DNA of 64,000 bases from Sediminibacterium soli (GCF_009939225.1 NZ_JAACJR010000008.1:1051107-1115106); one strand, 5' to 3'. Counted from the stretch's first letter, positions 26,639-36,636 are shown. Notes: generated by a model from the sequence alone, not told the origin. Made by a program: numbers and translations.

Positions 26639-27613
26639 ATGATCCTGACAAGAAGAAACCGCATACTGCGCCAATCCCCCGCTATCCGGTCGCTCGTGGC
26701 CGAAACGGTCTTAACACCCGCAGATTTTATTGCGCCGCTGTTTATCGAGGAAGGCAGCCATACCGAAACCCCTATCCCCTCAATGCCGGGTTATTACCGG
26801 AGATCGGTTGATCTTACCGTGAAAGAGGCAAAAGAACTGTGGGAGATGGGCATCCGCTGCGTATTGCTTTTTATCAAATGCAAAGACGAGCTGAAGGACA
26901 ATACGGGCAGGGAAGCATGGAACAAAGACGGATTGATGCAGCGCAGCGTTAAAGCAATCAAGGATGCCGTACCCGGCATGCTGGTAATGACCGATGTAGC
27001 GCTGGACCCCTACTCATCCTACGGCCACGACGGTATTGTAAAAGACGGGGAGATCCTCAACGACGAAACGGTGGAAGCGCTGGTGAAAATGAGCATCAGC
27101 CATGCCGCCGCCGGTGCCGATTTTGTAGCACCCAGCGATATGATGGACGGAAGGATCGGTGCATTGCGCCTGGGACTGGAGGAGAATGGTTATACCAAAA
27201 CGGGCATCATGAGCTACAGCGCAAAATATGCTTCCTGTTTTTACGGCCCGTTCCGCGATGCGCTCGACAGCGCACCGGGTTTCGGCGATAAAAAAACCTA
27301 CCAGATGGATTTTGCCAACCGTACCGAAGCCATCCGCGAAACGCTGATGGATGTGGAAGAAGGTGCGGATATCGTGATGGTAAAACCCGCTTTGGCCTAT
27401 CTTGACATCATACGCGAAATAAAGAATGCGGTTGACATACCGGTGAGCGCTTACCAGGTAAGCGGCGAGTATGCCATGATCAAAGCAGCGGCGCAAAACG
27501 GGTGGCTTACCGAAGACAAAGCCATCGTTGAAACGCTTACCGCCATCAAACGGGCCGGCGCCGATATGATCGCCACTTATTTTGCAAAAGAGGCAGTGAA
27601 GCTGCTGGGCTAA
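26639..27613 (+). CDS. hemB: delta-aminolevulinic acid dehydratase
   Basis: This 324-residue enzyme (porphobilinogen synthase) joins two 5-aminolevulinate molecules. It contains [19 protein letters not shown] with one active-site lysine and [18 protein letters not shown] with the Schiff-base lysine. The metal loop reads [15 protein letters not shown], where zinc-type enzymes have three cysteines (DVCLCEY...C). This is therefore a magnesium-type, cysteine-free enzyme. It sits between hemF and hemL. Confidence 0.96.
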   Translation: MILTRRNRILRQSPAIRSLVAETVLTPADFIAPLFIEEGSHTETPIPSMPGYYRRSVDLTVKEAKELWEMGIRCVLLFIKCKDELKDNTGREAWNKDGLMQRSVKAIKDAVPGMLVMTDVALDPYSSYGHDGIVKDGEILNDETVEALVKMSISHAAAGADFVAPSDMMDGRIGALRLGLEENGYTKTGIMSYSAKYASCFYGPFRDALDSAPGFGDKKTYQMDFANRTEAIRETLMDVEEGADIVMVKPALAYLDIIREIKNAVDIPVSAYQVSGEYAMIKAAAQNGWLTEDKAIVETLTAIKRAGADMIATYFAKEAVKLLG

Positions 27614-27648
27614 AAGCTGCCAATTCGAAAACCACTTACGATTCAAGC

Positions 27649-28938
27649 ATGAATTCCATCAGTCAACAACTCTTTACACGGGCGCAGCAATCCATACCCG
27701 GCGGGGTAAATTCTCCCGTACGGGCATTCAAAAGTGTAGGCGGCACGCCGGTGTTCATCAAAAAAGCAAAAGGCGCTTACCTGTACGATGCAGATGGCAA
27801 CCGGTATATCGATTATATCGCATCCTGGGGACCGATGATCCTTGGCCATGCGCATGAACCGGTGGTACAGGCGATCTGTGAAAAAGCCGTGGATTCCACC
27901 TCCTTTGGTGCTCCCACCGAGCTGGAAATAGACATGGCGGAGCTGATCATTTCCATGGCGCCGAATGTAGACCTGATCCGGATGGTGAGCAGCGGCACGG
28001 AAGCCTGTATGAGCGCCCTGCGGCTGGCGCGCGGCTATACCGGCAGGAACAAGTTTATCAAGTTCGAAGGATGTTACCATGGCCATGCCGACCCGTTTCT
28101 GGTAAAAGCCGGCAGCGGACTGGCCACATTGCAAATACAAACGGTTCCCGGTGTCAGCGCCGGGGTTTCGAACGATACGCTCACCTGTGCGTACAACGAC
28201 CTGGAGGCTGTGCAGCAACTGGTGGCAGAACACAAAGACCAGATCGCGGCGATCATCATAGAGCCGGTGGCAGGCAATATGGGCTGTATACTGCCCAAGG
28301 CCGGTTTTATCGAAGGACTGCGGGCCATCTGCGACCGGGAAGGCATTGTATTTATTTTCGATGAAGTGATGACAGGTTTCCGCCTGGCACCGGGCGGTGC
28401 GCAGCAAACACTGGGCATTGCGGCAGACCTGGTTACCTATGGAAAAGTGATCGGCGGCGGCATGCCTGTGGGCGCTTTTGGCGGAAAAAAGCAGATCATG
28501 GAACGGATAGCCCCACTCGGAAATGTGTACCAGGCCGGCACCCTAAGCGGCAATCCCATCGCCATGATCGCCGGTTATACCACGCTCAAAGAACTGAAAG
28601 ACAATCCCTCCATCTATACCGATCTGGCAGAAAAGACCGCCTACCTCCACGAAGGTCTTGACCGGGTGCTGACAACCAGCGGCATACCCTATACCATCAA
28701 CCGCCTGGGATCCATGATCAGTGTTCATTTCAGCGATCAGCCCGTAACGGATTTTGCCAGCGCGGCTTCGGCAAACAATGCGCTGTTCAACAGGTTCTTC
28801 CATGCCATGCTGAAACGGGGCATTTACCTGCCGCCATCCCCATTTGAAAGCTGGTTCCTGAACCAGGCGCTTACCCTGTCTGACCTGGACGCAACGATCG
28901 AAGCCGCCAGGGAAAGCCTGGGGGAAATCGGCGGGTGA
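27649..28938 (+). CDS. hemL: glutamate-1-semialdehyde 2,1-aminomutase
   Basis: This 429-residue PLP enzyme converts glutamate-1-semialdehyde to 5-aminolevulinate, the product passed to HemB. PLP binds K266 in [14 protein letters not shown]. The N-terminus [19 protein letters not shown] and the gating-loop region [16 protein letters not shown] are typical. It is the last gene of the operon, with hemA at the other end; gltX is not in the window. The following gap contains repeat words and no clear terminator. Confidence 0.97.
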   Translation: MNSISQQLFTRAQQSIPGGVNSPVRAFKSVGGTPVFIKKAKGAYLYDADGNRYIDYIASWGPMILGHAHEPVVQAICEKAVDSTSFGAPTELEIDMAELIISMAPNVDLIRMVSSGTEACMSALRLARGYTGRNKFIKFEGCYHGHADPFLVKAGSGLATLQIQTVPGVSAGVSNDTLTCAYNDLEAVQQLVAEHKDQIAAIIIEPVAGNMGCILPKAGFIEGLRAICDREGIVFIFDEVMTGFRLAPGGAQQTLGIAADLVTYGKVIGGGMPVGAFGGKKQIMERIAPLGNVYQAGTLSGNPIAMIAGYTTLKELKDNPSIYTDLAEKTAYLHEGLDRVLTTSGIPYTINRLGSMISVHFSDQPVTDFASAASANNALFNRFFHAMLKRGIYLPPSPFESWFLNQALTLSDLDATIEAARESLGEIGG

Positions 28939-28943
28939 GGCAA

Positions 28944-29033
28944 GGATTTGTGGATTTGTGGATTCTTTTTTGCTAAAAAAACAGGTTGTTCCAGGTATGC
29001 CAATTCCCCAATCCCCAATTCCAAAATCCAAAT
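28944..29033. repeat. family B and C word repeats after hemL
   Basis: The words ggatttgtggatttgtgg (B-like tandem) are followed by ccaattccccaatcccc and aattccaaaatccaaatt (family C). The second set shares caattccccaat and ttccaaaat with the repeat at 7929-8030. Between them are TTTTTT and AAAAAAA runs (from about 28968) that could form a weak stem. Confidence 0.5.
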
Positions 29034-29144
29034 TACCCCCAGTCGGGGCCGAATCGGGCCCTAAAATTGCGAAAAAGCATTAATTTACTTCATCAGGCAG
29101 CGCTCAGACCATAATATTTATCTGTTATCCGAAGATCCAAGCTT

Positions 29145-30224
29145 ATGAAACACATCCGCTATCCTATCCAATCCCTGGCCGTATTTGTTGCACTGATCGT
29201 ATTATTCGCAGCCTGTCAGAAAGAAACCAGCCTGGAAAAAGGCGGTTTTAACCGTCCCGCCGAGGGCGAACTGGTTGATTCACTTGGTATCTGCAAAAGA
29301 ATCACCGTTGCGGGTTCCTACAAGGTAGATACGCCCCTCAACAGCAGTAACTATATCATTGTCAACGTTAATTTCACCGCCGCCGGAAAATACAAGATCT
29401 ATTCCGATACCGTAAACGGCATGTGGTTCATCGACTCCGGTTTTGTTGTCAGCGCCGGTCCGAATGCCATCAAACTCAAAGGCAAGGGTACGCCGATACT
29501 TAACAAACAGTCGGATTTTTCGGTGTTCTTCAAGAATACCATGTGCACATTTTCCATCAACTCCAACGGAACACCCAATGGCGGCGGCAGCGGTTCGGGT
29601 GGCACAGGCAATACGGACTACTTTCCGCTTACGCCCGGTTCCAGCTGGGTATACGATTATATACCCGATATCGGCAGCGTAGATACCTTTACCGTGATCG
29701 TTTCCGACCAGCCCATCCAGCTGCAGAACGACCCGCTGGTGTATTACAAATTCGGGACAAGGCTGACAGATACTTTCTATTTTGCCAAGAGTTCAACCGG
29801 TGATTATTATGCATTGAGCAGCGTGGATTTTGACTATACCCTGCTCTTTGAAAGCATACCCAACACTTTTATCTCCTACCCCTTCCTGAAACCCAATGCA
29901 GCCGTTGGCGAAACCTGGGAAACAGCCGAGTATGGAAAAGTGACCGTGAAAAACGGCAGCACCACCGTATCCGGTATGGCCAAAGCGGTGTTCAAGATCT
30001 TCTCTAAAAACACGGCGGCACATACCGTGGGCGGAAAAACCTATGACAATGTGATAGACGTTCAAAGGGATATCCTGTTCAAGGAAGACGGTGGCACCAC
30101 GTTTACTACCCTGGCAACCGGACATTCTTTCTACGCCAAAGGCTTTGGTCTCATAGACCAGGTCATCACCATCGGCGGCAACACGCAGAATATTCCGGTG
30201 TATAAGACACCTGTGATTAAATAG
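29145..30224 (+). CDS. predicted lipoprotein, function unknown
   Basis: This 359-residue protein has a type II signal peptide: basic start, hydrophobic core and lipobox LFAAC with C24. The +2 residue is Q. The N-terminal domain (about 35-145) is followed by a glycine/serine linker (NGGGSGSGGTGN) and a second domain that starts DYFPLTPGSSWVYDY, a stretch common in Bacteroidota outer lipoproteins. I recognise no enzyme motif. It should be anchored in the outer membrane or its inner leaflet. Its TAG stop lies inside a 36-bp inverted-repeat arm shared with convergent lspA. Confidence 0.8.
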   Translation: MKHIRYPIQSLAVFVALIVLFAACQKETSLEKGGFNRPAEGELVDSLGICKRITVAGSYKVDTPLNSSNYIIVNVNFTAAGKYKIYSDTVNGMWFIDSGFVVSAGPNAIKLKGKGTPILNKQSDFSVFFKNTMCTFSINSNGTPNGGGSGSGGTGNTDYFPLTPGSSWVYDYIPDIGSVDTFTVIVSDQPIQLQNDPLVYYKFGTRLTDTFYFAKSSTGDYYALSSVDFDYTLLFESIPNTFISYPFLKPNAAVGETWETAEYGKVTVKNGSTTVSGMAKAVFKIFSKNTAAHTVGGKTYDNVIDVQRDILFKEDGGTTFTTLATGHSFYAKGFGLIDQVITIGGNTQNIPVYKTPVIK

Positions 30225-30359
30225 AACAGATGAGCAGGGAACAGATGAACAAGGAACGGATGAGCAAGGAGCAAGGAACAGAGGATCGGATAGGAATTTT
30301 CTCAATCGCAAATCCGATCATCTGTTCCTTGTTCATCTGTTCCCTGCTCATCTGTTCTA
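30222..30359. repeat. family A: 36-bp perfect inverted repeat of 15-mer units
   Basis: The arms 30222-30257 and 30324-30359 are exactly complementary over 36 bp, with a 66-bp spacer. Each arm is a tandem of a 15-mer close to gaacagatgaacaag. The spacer holds further units and a second mirrored pair around gatcgga and tccgat. The outermost three bases of each arm are the TAG stops of the lipoprotein gene and of lspA. As RNA it would form a very stable stem from either strand and may terminate both genes, though it has no T-run. Confidence 0.9.
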
Positions 30360-31118
30360 AAAGATCTGTGTCTTGTCGTTCACCAGCGAATCCGTTTCCA
30401 CTGTCGGATGCGCTTCGTGTTTGGCTTTTTTGAAAAAGCGGTTCTGGAAGACAAGAATGGCGATTACGCCAGCTGATATGGACGCGTCCGCGATATTGAA
30501 TACGGGACGGAAAAATTCAAAATCATCACCGCCTACAAAGGGTATCCAGGCCGGGTACCGCGCCTCTGTTATGATGGGGAAGTACAGCATATCCACCACT
30601 TTTCCATGAAACAGACCCGCGTAGCCACCGCCTGCGGGGAAGAGTTTGGCGATATTCTGTGAGAACGGGCTGCTGGCATCGAAGATCAGTCCATAGAAAA
30701 GGCTGTCGATCAGGTTACCCAGCGCACCCGCATAGATCAGCGCCGCGCAGATGATAAACCCCCGGTGGTATTGTTTGCTGATAAAGTCTTTCAATAAAAA
30801 ACTACCCCAGATCACCGCCACCAGGCGGAAAAGCGTAAGGGCGATCTTACCAAAACCGCCGCCGAATTTCCAGCCCCAAGCCATACCCTCGTTCTCCACA
30901 AAATGCAGCCTGAACCAGTTGCCGATGATCCGGTGTTCCTCGCCTGCATAAAAATTGAGCTTGATATAGAACTTGACTGCCTGGTCTACAAAAATGATCA
31001 GGAAAATAAGAAGTACGATCTGACGGGCTTTCACGCGTGGTTTTTTATTGATTGCGAAGATACTGTTTACAGCCGTTCTACCCTTTTCCGCAGGTTCCGA
31101 AATAGCCAAATCCTGCAT
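30357..31118 (-). CDS. lspA: lipoprotein signal peptidase (signal peptidase II)
   Basis: This 253-residue aspartic protease cleaves lipoprotein signal peptides in the inner membrane. It has four membrane segments. NEGMAWGWKF replaces the common N-x-G-A-x-F motif, and the two catalytic aspartates are in GNLIDSLFYG and FNIADASISAG. It is longer than enterobacterial LspA because of an N-terminal extension, an insert between the aspartates and a hydrophilic tail, a form known in Bacteroidota. It is the last gene of terC-murF/alr-lspA, 23 bp after murF/alr. Confidence 0.95.
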   Translation of the reverse strand: MQDLAISEPAEKGRTAVNSIFAINKKPRVKARQIVLLIFLIIFVDQAVKFYIKLNFYAGEEHRIIGNWFRLHFVENEGMAWGWKFGGGFGKIALTLFRLVAVIWGSFLLKDFISKQYHRGFIICAALIYAGALGNLIDSLFYGLIFDASSPFSQNIAKLFPAGGGYAGLFHGKVVDMLYFPIITEARYPAWIPFVGGDDFEFFRPVFNIADASISAGVIAILVFQNRFFKKAKHEAHPTVETDSLVNDKTQIF

Positions 31119-31141
31119 TTTCGCGTTGCTTTAACTCAATG

Positions 31142-33625
31142 CTACTCTTCGAGATAGACCCTTTTTACACGCTGGCTGATACCGGTGAGTATTTCATAGG
31201 CGATCGTACCCGCCCATTGGGCTACCTGCTGTACGGGCAGGTTCTTCCCGAATATTTCCACCACATCTCCTTCCTGCACGCCCTCCAGGCCGGTGATATC
31301 GATCATGGTCATATCCATACATACATTGCCGATCACCGGTGCTGTTTTTCCGTTTACGAGCATTTTACCCGCTCCGTTGCCCAGGCTGCGGCTAAACCCG
31401 TCTGCATAACCGATCCGCACCGTGGCAATCAGGCTGTCGCGCGTCACAATACCTTTTCTGCTGTAACCCACGCTTTCGCCCCTGCTCACTTTCCGGATCT
31501 GTGCAATGGTTGATTTTAACGTGGTTACGGTTTCCAGCGTAATGTCTTTCTGCTCCGCACTGTCCACACCATATAAACCGATGCCAAGCCTGACCATATC
31601 AAACTGGTACTGCGGGTGACGGAAGATGGCGCCCGTGTTGGCGATATGCCTGATAAAACCGTACCCCAGCTGCTGTTGCAGCAGATCGCAGGCGTTTAGA
31701 TAGAGCGCCACCTGCCGCTGCGTAAAAGCATCGTGCTCGGCTGCCTCGCTGGCAACCAGATGACTGAAAACGGAGCGGACCGCCATGGTTTTATCTGCCT
31801 GCAACCGTTCGCCTAACTGTGTGGCTTCGGGTGTTTCAAAACCCAGCCGGTTCATTCCCGTATTGAATTTGATATGCACCGGAAAACCGGTAATACCCTG
31901 CTGACCCAGGTATGTATGAAATGCGGTATAGATGCTGAAAGAATAGATTTCGGGTTCAAGATCGTAACTGACCAGCGAGTCAAAACCCGCTTCGTCTGCG
32001 TTCATCACCATAATCGGCAGGCTGATACCGGCTTTGCGAAGCTCCACACCCTCATCCGCATAAGCAACAGCGAGGTAATCGACTTTATGAAATTGCAATA
32101 TCCCCGCCACTTCATCGCTGCCGCTTCCGTAGCTGAATGCCTTTACCATGGCCATCAGCTTTGTGGAAGGCTGTAAATGCTGCTGGTAGGTTTTCAGGTT
32201 CTGCACCATGGCCGAGAGATTGATCTCCATCACCGTCTGGTGCACTTTCTGTTCGAGCCAGCCGGAAATACGTTCAAACGCAAATACCCGCGCGCCCTTC
32301 AAAAGAATGTACTCATCACGGAACTGCTGCTGGGTAACCCGGTGAAAAAAATCTTCCGTCGAGGCAAAGAAACTGTTTGTCACACCCGGTATCGTTAACA
32401 GGTCTGTGTTGCGCACCATCGCCGGGCCGATGCCGATCAGCCTGCCGATCTTCCTGGCCGACAGTTGCTGCGCCAGCCGGCCGTATAATTCTTTTTCGTC
32501 CTGGCCCGATTGCAGTATGTCGGACAGTATAACCGTTGTTTTCTGCGCGCCGGCCTGCTGCTGCAGGTAATCGAGCGCCAGTTCCAGCGAAACAAGATCG
32601 TTGCTGTAACTGTCGTTAAGCACATGGCAATTGTTGATGCCCTGTTTCAGCTGCATCCGCATATCAACGCGCTCGAGGTATTGCAAACGGCGGTTGATCT
32701 TCTCCGCATCGTATCCCAGTGCCAGCAATACCGATACGCAGGTAAAGGCATTGTCAACAGATATGCGGTCCGTAAAAGGAAGGGTGACAGTATATGCCAA
32801 AGACCGGTACCGGATGGTGGCGATGGTCTGTTCGTTATGCACCGTTTCCTTCTCCACCAAAACCGTGGTTCCGGGCTGCCTGCTCCAGCTGAACAGGGTG
32901 CGGCCCGGGAACAGCGCGGTGCTGTCCTGCTGCAGCAGCAGATCCACCGGGTCTTTGTTGAGGACAACGGTGGCAGCTCCGGCCGCCAGCTTTGCTTTTT
33001 CCGTGGCTTTTTGCAGTTCGCCGGTAAAGCCTTCGTCGTGGGCATTGCCCAAACTGGTGAATACCGTCAGTGTGGGTTGTATAACAGCCACCAGTTTTTC
33101 CATTTCGCCAACGGCAGAGATGCCCGCCTCAAAAATGGCGAGCGTATGGGTTTGGTTCATCTGCCATACGCTCAGCGGCACACCTATCTGGGAATTATAG
33201 CTTCGCGGGCTCCGTACAATCCGGTAATCCTCGCGCAGCAGCTGGTACAGCCATTCCTTTACGATTGTTTTACCGTTACTGCCGGTGATGCCGATAACAG
33301 GTATGTTGAACCGCCCGCGGTGATGCATTGCCAGCTGCTGCAGCGCCTGCAGTGCATCGGCAACTAAAAGAAAATTTCCTTCGGGAAAAAGAGCCCTGTC
33401 GAAACCCTGCTTCACCACGAAATTGCGGACACCGCGTGCGTACACTTCGGGAACAAACTGGTGCCCGTCCCTTCGCGGACCGGTGATGGCAAAGAATAAC
33501 GACTGTTCGGGAAATACGATCTTGCGGCTATCGATCAATAGCAGGCTTATCCCGCTGTCGGGATGGTTGCCACCGGCAAAACCGGCGCCGATAATGGTTG
33601 CGATCTCTGCTATTGAATAGGTCAT
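31142..33625 (-). CDS. bifunctional MurF ligase / alanine racemase
   Basis: This 827-residue fusion joins two steps of peptidoglycan precursor synthesis. Residues 1 to about 455 are MurF (UDP-MurNAc-tripeptide:D-Ala-D-Ala ligase) with the ATP loop GITGSNGKTIVKEW (about 112-125) and ENAFTC-like VDNAFTCVSVLLALG. Residues about 460-827 are an alanine racemase with the PLP lysine in LMAMVKAFSYGSGSDE, RLGIGLYG and the second-base tyrosine in SVGYSRKG. The fusion is a Bacteroidota hallmark. It starts at an ATG 14 bp after terC and is followed closely by lspA. Confidence 0.95.
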   Translation of the reverse strand: MTYSIAEIATIIGAGFAGGNHPDSGISLLLIDSRKIVFPEQSLFFAITGPRRDGHQFVPEVYARGVRNFVVKQGFDRALFPEGNFLLVADALQALQQLAMHHRGRFNIPVIGITGSNGKTIVKEWLYQLLREDYRIVRSPRSYNSQIGVPLSVWQMNQTHTLAIFEAGISAVGEMEKLVAVIQPTLTVFTSLGNAHDEGFTGELQKATEKAKLAAGAATVVLNKDPVDLLLQQDSTALFPGRTLFSWSRQPGTTVLVEKETVHNEQTIATIRYRSLAYTVTLPFTDRISVDNAFTCVSVLLALGYDAEKINRRLQYLERVDMRMQLKQGINNCHVLNDSYSNDLVSLELALDYLQQQAGAQKTTVILSDILQSGQDEKELYGRLAQQLSARKIGRLIGIGPAMVRNTDLLTIPGVTNSFFASTEDFFHRVTQQQFRDEYILLKGARVFAFERISGWLEQKVHQTVMEINLSAMVQNLKTYQQHLQPSTKLMAMVKAFSYGSGSDEVAGILQFHKVDYLAVAYADEGVELRKAGISLPIMVMNADEAGFDSLVSYDLEPEIYSFSIYTAFHTYLGQQGITGFPVHIKFNTGMNRLGFETPEATQLGERLQADKTMAVRSVFSHLVASEAAEHDAFTQRQVALYLNACDLLQQQLGYGFIRHIANTGAIFRHPQYQFDMVRLGIGLYGVDSAEQKDITLETVTTLKSTIAQIRKVSRGESVGYSRKGIVTRDSLIATVRIGYADGFSRSLGNGAGKMLVNGKTAPVIGNVCMDMTMIDITGLEGVQEGDVVEIFGKNLPVQQVAQWAGTIAYEILTGISQRVKRVYLEE

Positions 33626-33639
33626 CCGCTATGTATAAC

Positions 33640-34683
33640 TTATGGGTGTTGATCAGCCCTGTTGTTGCCGGTCTGTGTATCCACTTCGTCTGCCGGCGTA
33701 CCTTTTTTCTGGTGATAGATCGAGTATACGACGGAGCCCGCAATACAAAGCAGGATCACCCCCAGTGACAACAGTACCTGTGCATTTTTACTCAGCCACT
33801 GGCTGATATAATACTCACCCAGCATTTTTGCGCCGATAAACACCAGTACGATGGCAATTCCCTGCTGCAGGTAATCGAATTTGGACACCGCGCCGCGCAG
33901 CAGGAAGAAAAGACTGCGCAATCCGAGTACGGCAAAAATATTGGAAGTATAAATCACCAGCGCGTCTTTTGAAATACCCATCACAGCAGGAATGGAATCA
34001 AGCGCAAATACGAGATCGATCGCCGCCAGCAGCACCACTACCACAAACAAAGAAGTGTACACCGTTCGTCCATTGAGTTTTAACCAGTACTTTCCATCGC
34101 CATCGTTATTGACCAGCGGGAAGAAACGCTGCATCCAGCGGTATATTTTTGAATCGTGCGGATCAAACTGTTCGTCGTCGTTGCTCGTGAACATTTTATA
34201 CCCGGTATACAGCAGGAATGCGCCAAACAGGTACAGCACCCAGTGAAATTTTGCCACAAGCGCCACCCCTACGGTAATAAACAGTATCCTGAAAATGATC
34301 GCCATCAATATACCCAGCAACAATACCCTTGGGTAATGCACCGGCTTAACCGAAAAGGATTTAAAAATGAGGATGAACACAAAAATATTGTCTACGCTAA
34401 GACTCCACTCCATAAGATAGGCGCTCAGAAATTCAAGCGCCAGCTGGTACTGGGTAACCTGGTGCGCCGGGTTGGTTTGCACATCTTCGGATGCCAGCAT
34501 GGCACCCTCGAATAAAAGGAATACAAAAAAAGCCAGGGCAAGTCCCACCCAGAAAGCCGTTTGCAGTAATGCCTGCCTGATGGAAATGATCTTGTTCTTT
34601 CTGCTCAGCACCCCCAGATCCACTACCAATGCTATCGCCAGAACAATACCGAAAACAAGATAAACAACCTGGTGTGCTGTCAT
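33640..34683 (-). CDS. TerC-family membrane protein
   Basis: This 347-residue protein has about nine membrane helices. It shows the TerC/Alx signature SLSVDNIFVFILIFKSF and the second acidic motif ALDSIPAVMGISKDALVIYTSN, whose aspartates are thought to bind a metal ion. Relatives handle manganese or help metallation of exported proteins; the earlier link to tellurite is not specific. It is the first gene of the terC-murF/alr-lspA transcript. Its upstream region is filled by family A repeats that reach into gldG. Confidence 0.9.
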   Translation of the reverse strand: MTAHQVVYLVFGIVLAIALVVDLGVLSRKNKIISIRQALLQTAFWVGLALAFFVFLLFEGAMLASEDVQTNPAHQVTQYQLALEFLSAYLMEWSLSVDNIFVFILIFKSFSVKPVHYPRVLLLGILMAIIFRILFITVGVALVAKFHWVLYLFGAFLLYTGYKMFTSNDDEQFDPHDSKIYRWMQRFFPLVNNDGDGKYWLKLNGRTVYTSLFVVVVLLAAIDLVFALDSIPAVMGISKDALVIYTSNIFAVLGLRSLFFLLRGAVSKFDYLQQGIAIVLVFIGAKMLGEYYISQWLSKNAQVLLSLGVILLCIAGSVVYSIYHQKKGTPADEVDTQTGNNRADQHP

Positions 34684-34711
34684 GAATAGGCTTTCCGCAA
34701 AGATAGGAGGG

Positions 34712-34890
34712 AATAGGGAACAGATGAACAGATGAACAGAGGGACAAGGAACAAGGAACAGAAGATCGGAACTAAGGAGCAGCAGACTCGGGGCGGATGC
34801 AAATGCATATTTACAAATCAGACAAGATTGCCGCTCCGATCAATTGTTCCTTGCTCCTTGCTCATCCGTTCTTCTGTTCACTCCCGTTCC
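34712..34890. repeat. family A repeat, copy 2, overlapping the 3' end of gldG
   Basis: Tandem words ggaacagatgaacagatg, acaaggaacaaggaacag and a gatcgga (34764-34770) on the left face tccgatc (34835-34841), gttccttgctccttgctc and atccgttcttctgttc on the right. The arms match imperfectly. The right arm supplies the last codons and the TGA stop of gldG. The roughly 60-bp spacer contains atgcaaatgcat and no gene. Confidence 0.75.
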
Positions 34891-36633
34891 GTATTTTCTG
34901 CGACGGTGCCATTGGAGCAGTACGCCGATGCATACCAGTAAAAAAATCGGCAACACAATGTTTACAAACTGCCAGAAGCTGCGTTGGTCGGCCACTTTTC
35001 GTTTGTCGAGCAGGCGAAGTACAAAATCCTTGTTGCGGCTTTCAAATAACCGGTTATCGCTGACGAGGTAATCCATTGAATTGAGAAAGAATTCGCGGTT
35101 GGCGAACCGGTAATTTTCGAGCGGCAGCGTACCCATGGGCAGGGGGCCGGCCGTACTGCTCACGGTATTCGTAATGATGTCTGCGTCGCTTACCACGATC
35201 TGTTTGCCCGGTTTTTCAGCCGCAGGTAAATATGCTTTACCGGTAACACGCTGTACGGAATCCAGCACCTGCTGCCCCAGCCTGCTGGCAAACAGCGAGC
35301 GGAATTTTCCCTCCAGCAATACGGCTACAGGCAGATAGCTTTTGTTGAAACGCGCCAGGTCTTCCTCGCCTTTCACGCTGTTCAGACTTACGATGGCCGG
35401 GGAACTAAGTCTGCGGCTGTTGCTGTCGGTTGTCAGCAAAACGGTTTTGTCGATCCCCGGCGCCTTCACCGTATCGATGCTCGAGGGGAATATGGACAAT
35501 ACCCTGTCCAGGTTGCGGGAAATGGGGTTGCTGTTCCTCGATGCGAGAAAGGGGTAATACGGCCAGGGTATGCGCTGCATCCGGGGACTGTTATCCGGGT
35601 TCGTACCGATCACGATCGGTATTTTGGAACAGTTGAGGTCCTGCACAAGATCCGGGTTGATCCTCACGCCGTAGCGGAAAAGAATATCATCGATGTTCAA
35701 ACCCCTGTCGAAAGCCGTATATTCCGACTGGCTGCGCATCAGGCTGTCGAGTTCTGCGTGCAGTTTGTCAACCAACCAGATCACATTCCCGCCATGCATG
35801 ACATACTGGTCAATTTTCAGTTTGTCTTCGTCGGTGAAGGGCTGTGTGGGTTTCACGATCATCAGCGCATCGATCAGGGCGGGATCGGGATATCCTTTTT
35901 TCAGATCGAACACCGCCAGGCGGTACTCGCTGCGCAGGCTTTCGCCAAGATCATTTACTTTCAGGTCGATGGGTTCGCCGTTGCCAACGGCATACGCTAC
36001 CGTGGGTACGTATTTCCTGGTAAGTTTATCGATGGCGCTGGCAAATTTATATTCCAGCAAAGCTTCCGCGGCATTGCGGGTGGCTTCCACATCTTCTTCG
36101 GCGCTGCCGTTCACCACATCGTATTGCCTGTATAGTTTACGGCTGCTGCGCAGATCGACCGCGATCGGTTTTTGTCCGTCGCGAAAACGCACCAGCGCAG
36201 AAGGAATGATCAGCTGGCTGGTTTGCTTTTCTTCCCGGGCCGAAACCACCTGGCTCTGCTCGAACACAACGCCCATTCTCGCAAGACTGTCGTAGAACAA
36301 TACTTTGGCAGAATCAGTTTTACGGTCTTCGCCCGGTTTTTCAAAACGCACACGCACCAGGTTACTGGATAAGGACCTGAATTCATCGAGCAGGTCTCTG
36401 GTGGCGATACTCAGTTTTTTATAATCGGCAGGCAGATCGCCGGTAAGAAATACCTGTATGGTGATGGCAGTGTCCAGGTTTTTCAACAATTGTTTGGTGG
36501 CATCGGTAACGCTGTGTCTTTTTTCCGCGGTAAGATCGATCCGGTAAGACAGCAGCGAAGACAGCAGTACCACTGCGACAACCAATATCGTCAATACCCA
36601 TATGCTGTATTTGCTGTTCCGGAACTGTTGCAT
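34840..36633 (-). CDS. gldG: gliding-motility ABC transporter component GldG
   Basis: This 597-residue protein has one N-terminal membrane helix (about 10-30), a long periplasmic ABC-type_uncharacterised-transport domain (RIDLTAEKRHSVTDATKQLL at its start) and one C-terminal helix (FVNIVLPIFLLVCIGVLLQW). This is the form of GldG, which with GldF and GldA is associated with gliding in Bacteroidota; the transported substrate is unknown. It starts 3 bp after gldF. The last residues (RTDEQGARNN) are encoded by family A repeat DNA, so the original C-terminus was probably replaced. Confidence 0.92.
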   Translation of the reverse strand: MQQFRNSKYSIWVLTILVVAVVLLSSLLSYRIDLTAEKRHSVTDATKQLLKNLDTAITIQVFLTGDLPADYKKLSIATRDLLDEFRSLSSNLVRVRFEKPGEDRKTDSAKVLFYDSLARMGVVFEQSQVVSAREEKQTSQLIIPSALVRFRDGQKPIAVDLRSSRKLYRQYDVVNGSAEEDVEATRNAAEALLEYKFASAIDKLTRKYVPTVAYAVGNGEPIDLKVNDLGESLRSEYRLAVFDLKKGYPDPALIDALMIVKPTQPFTDEDKLKIDQYVMHGGNVIWLVDKLHAELDSLMRSQSEYTAFDRGLNIDDILFRYGVRINPDLVQDLNCSKIPIVIGTNPDNSPRMQRIPWPYYPFLASRNSNPISRNLDRVLSIFPSSIDTVKAPGIDKTVLLTTDSNSRRLSSPAIVSLNSVKGEEDLARFNKSYLPVAVLLEGKFRSLFASRLGQQVLDSVQRVTGKAYLPAAEKPGKQIVVSDADIITNTVSSTAGPLPMGTLPLENYRFANREFFLNSMDYLVSDNRLFESRNKDFVLRLLDKRKVADQRSFWQFVNIVLPIFLLVCIGVLLQWHRRRKYGTGVNRRTDEQGARNN

Positions 36634-36636
36634 AAA

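Noticed and set aside
28939..29144. tRNA or small RNA gene in the hemL-lipoprotein gap
   Set aside because: No cloverleaf arms or T-loop sequence could be found; the gap is explained by repeat words and a leader.
30222..30359. 15-mer tandem words as a CRISPR array
   Set aside because: The units are too short, adjoin without unique spacers, occur in both orientations and have no cas genes nearby.
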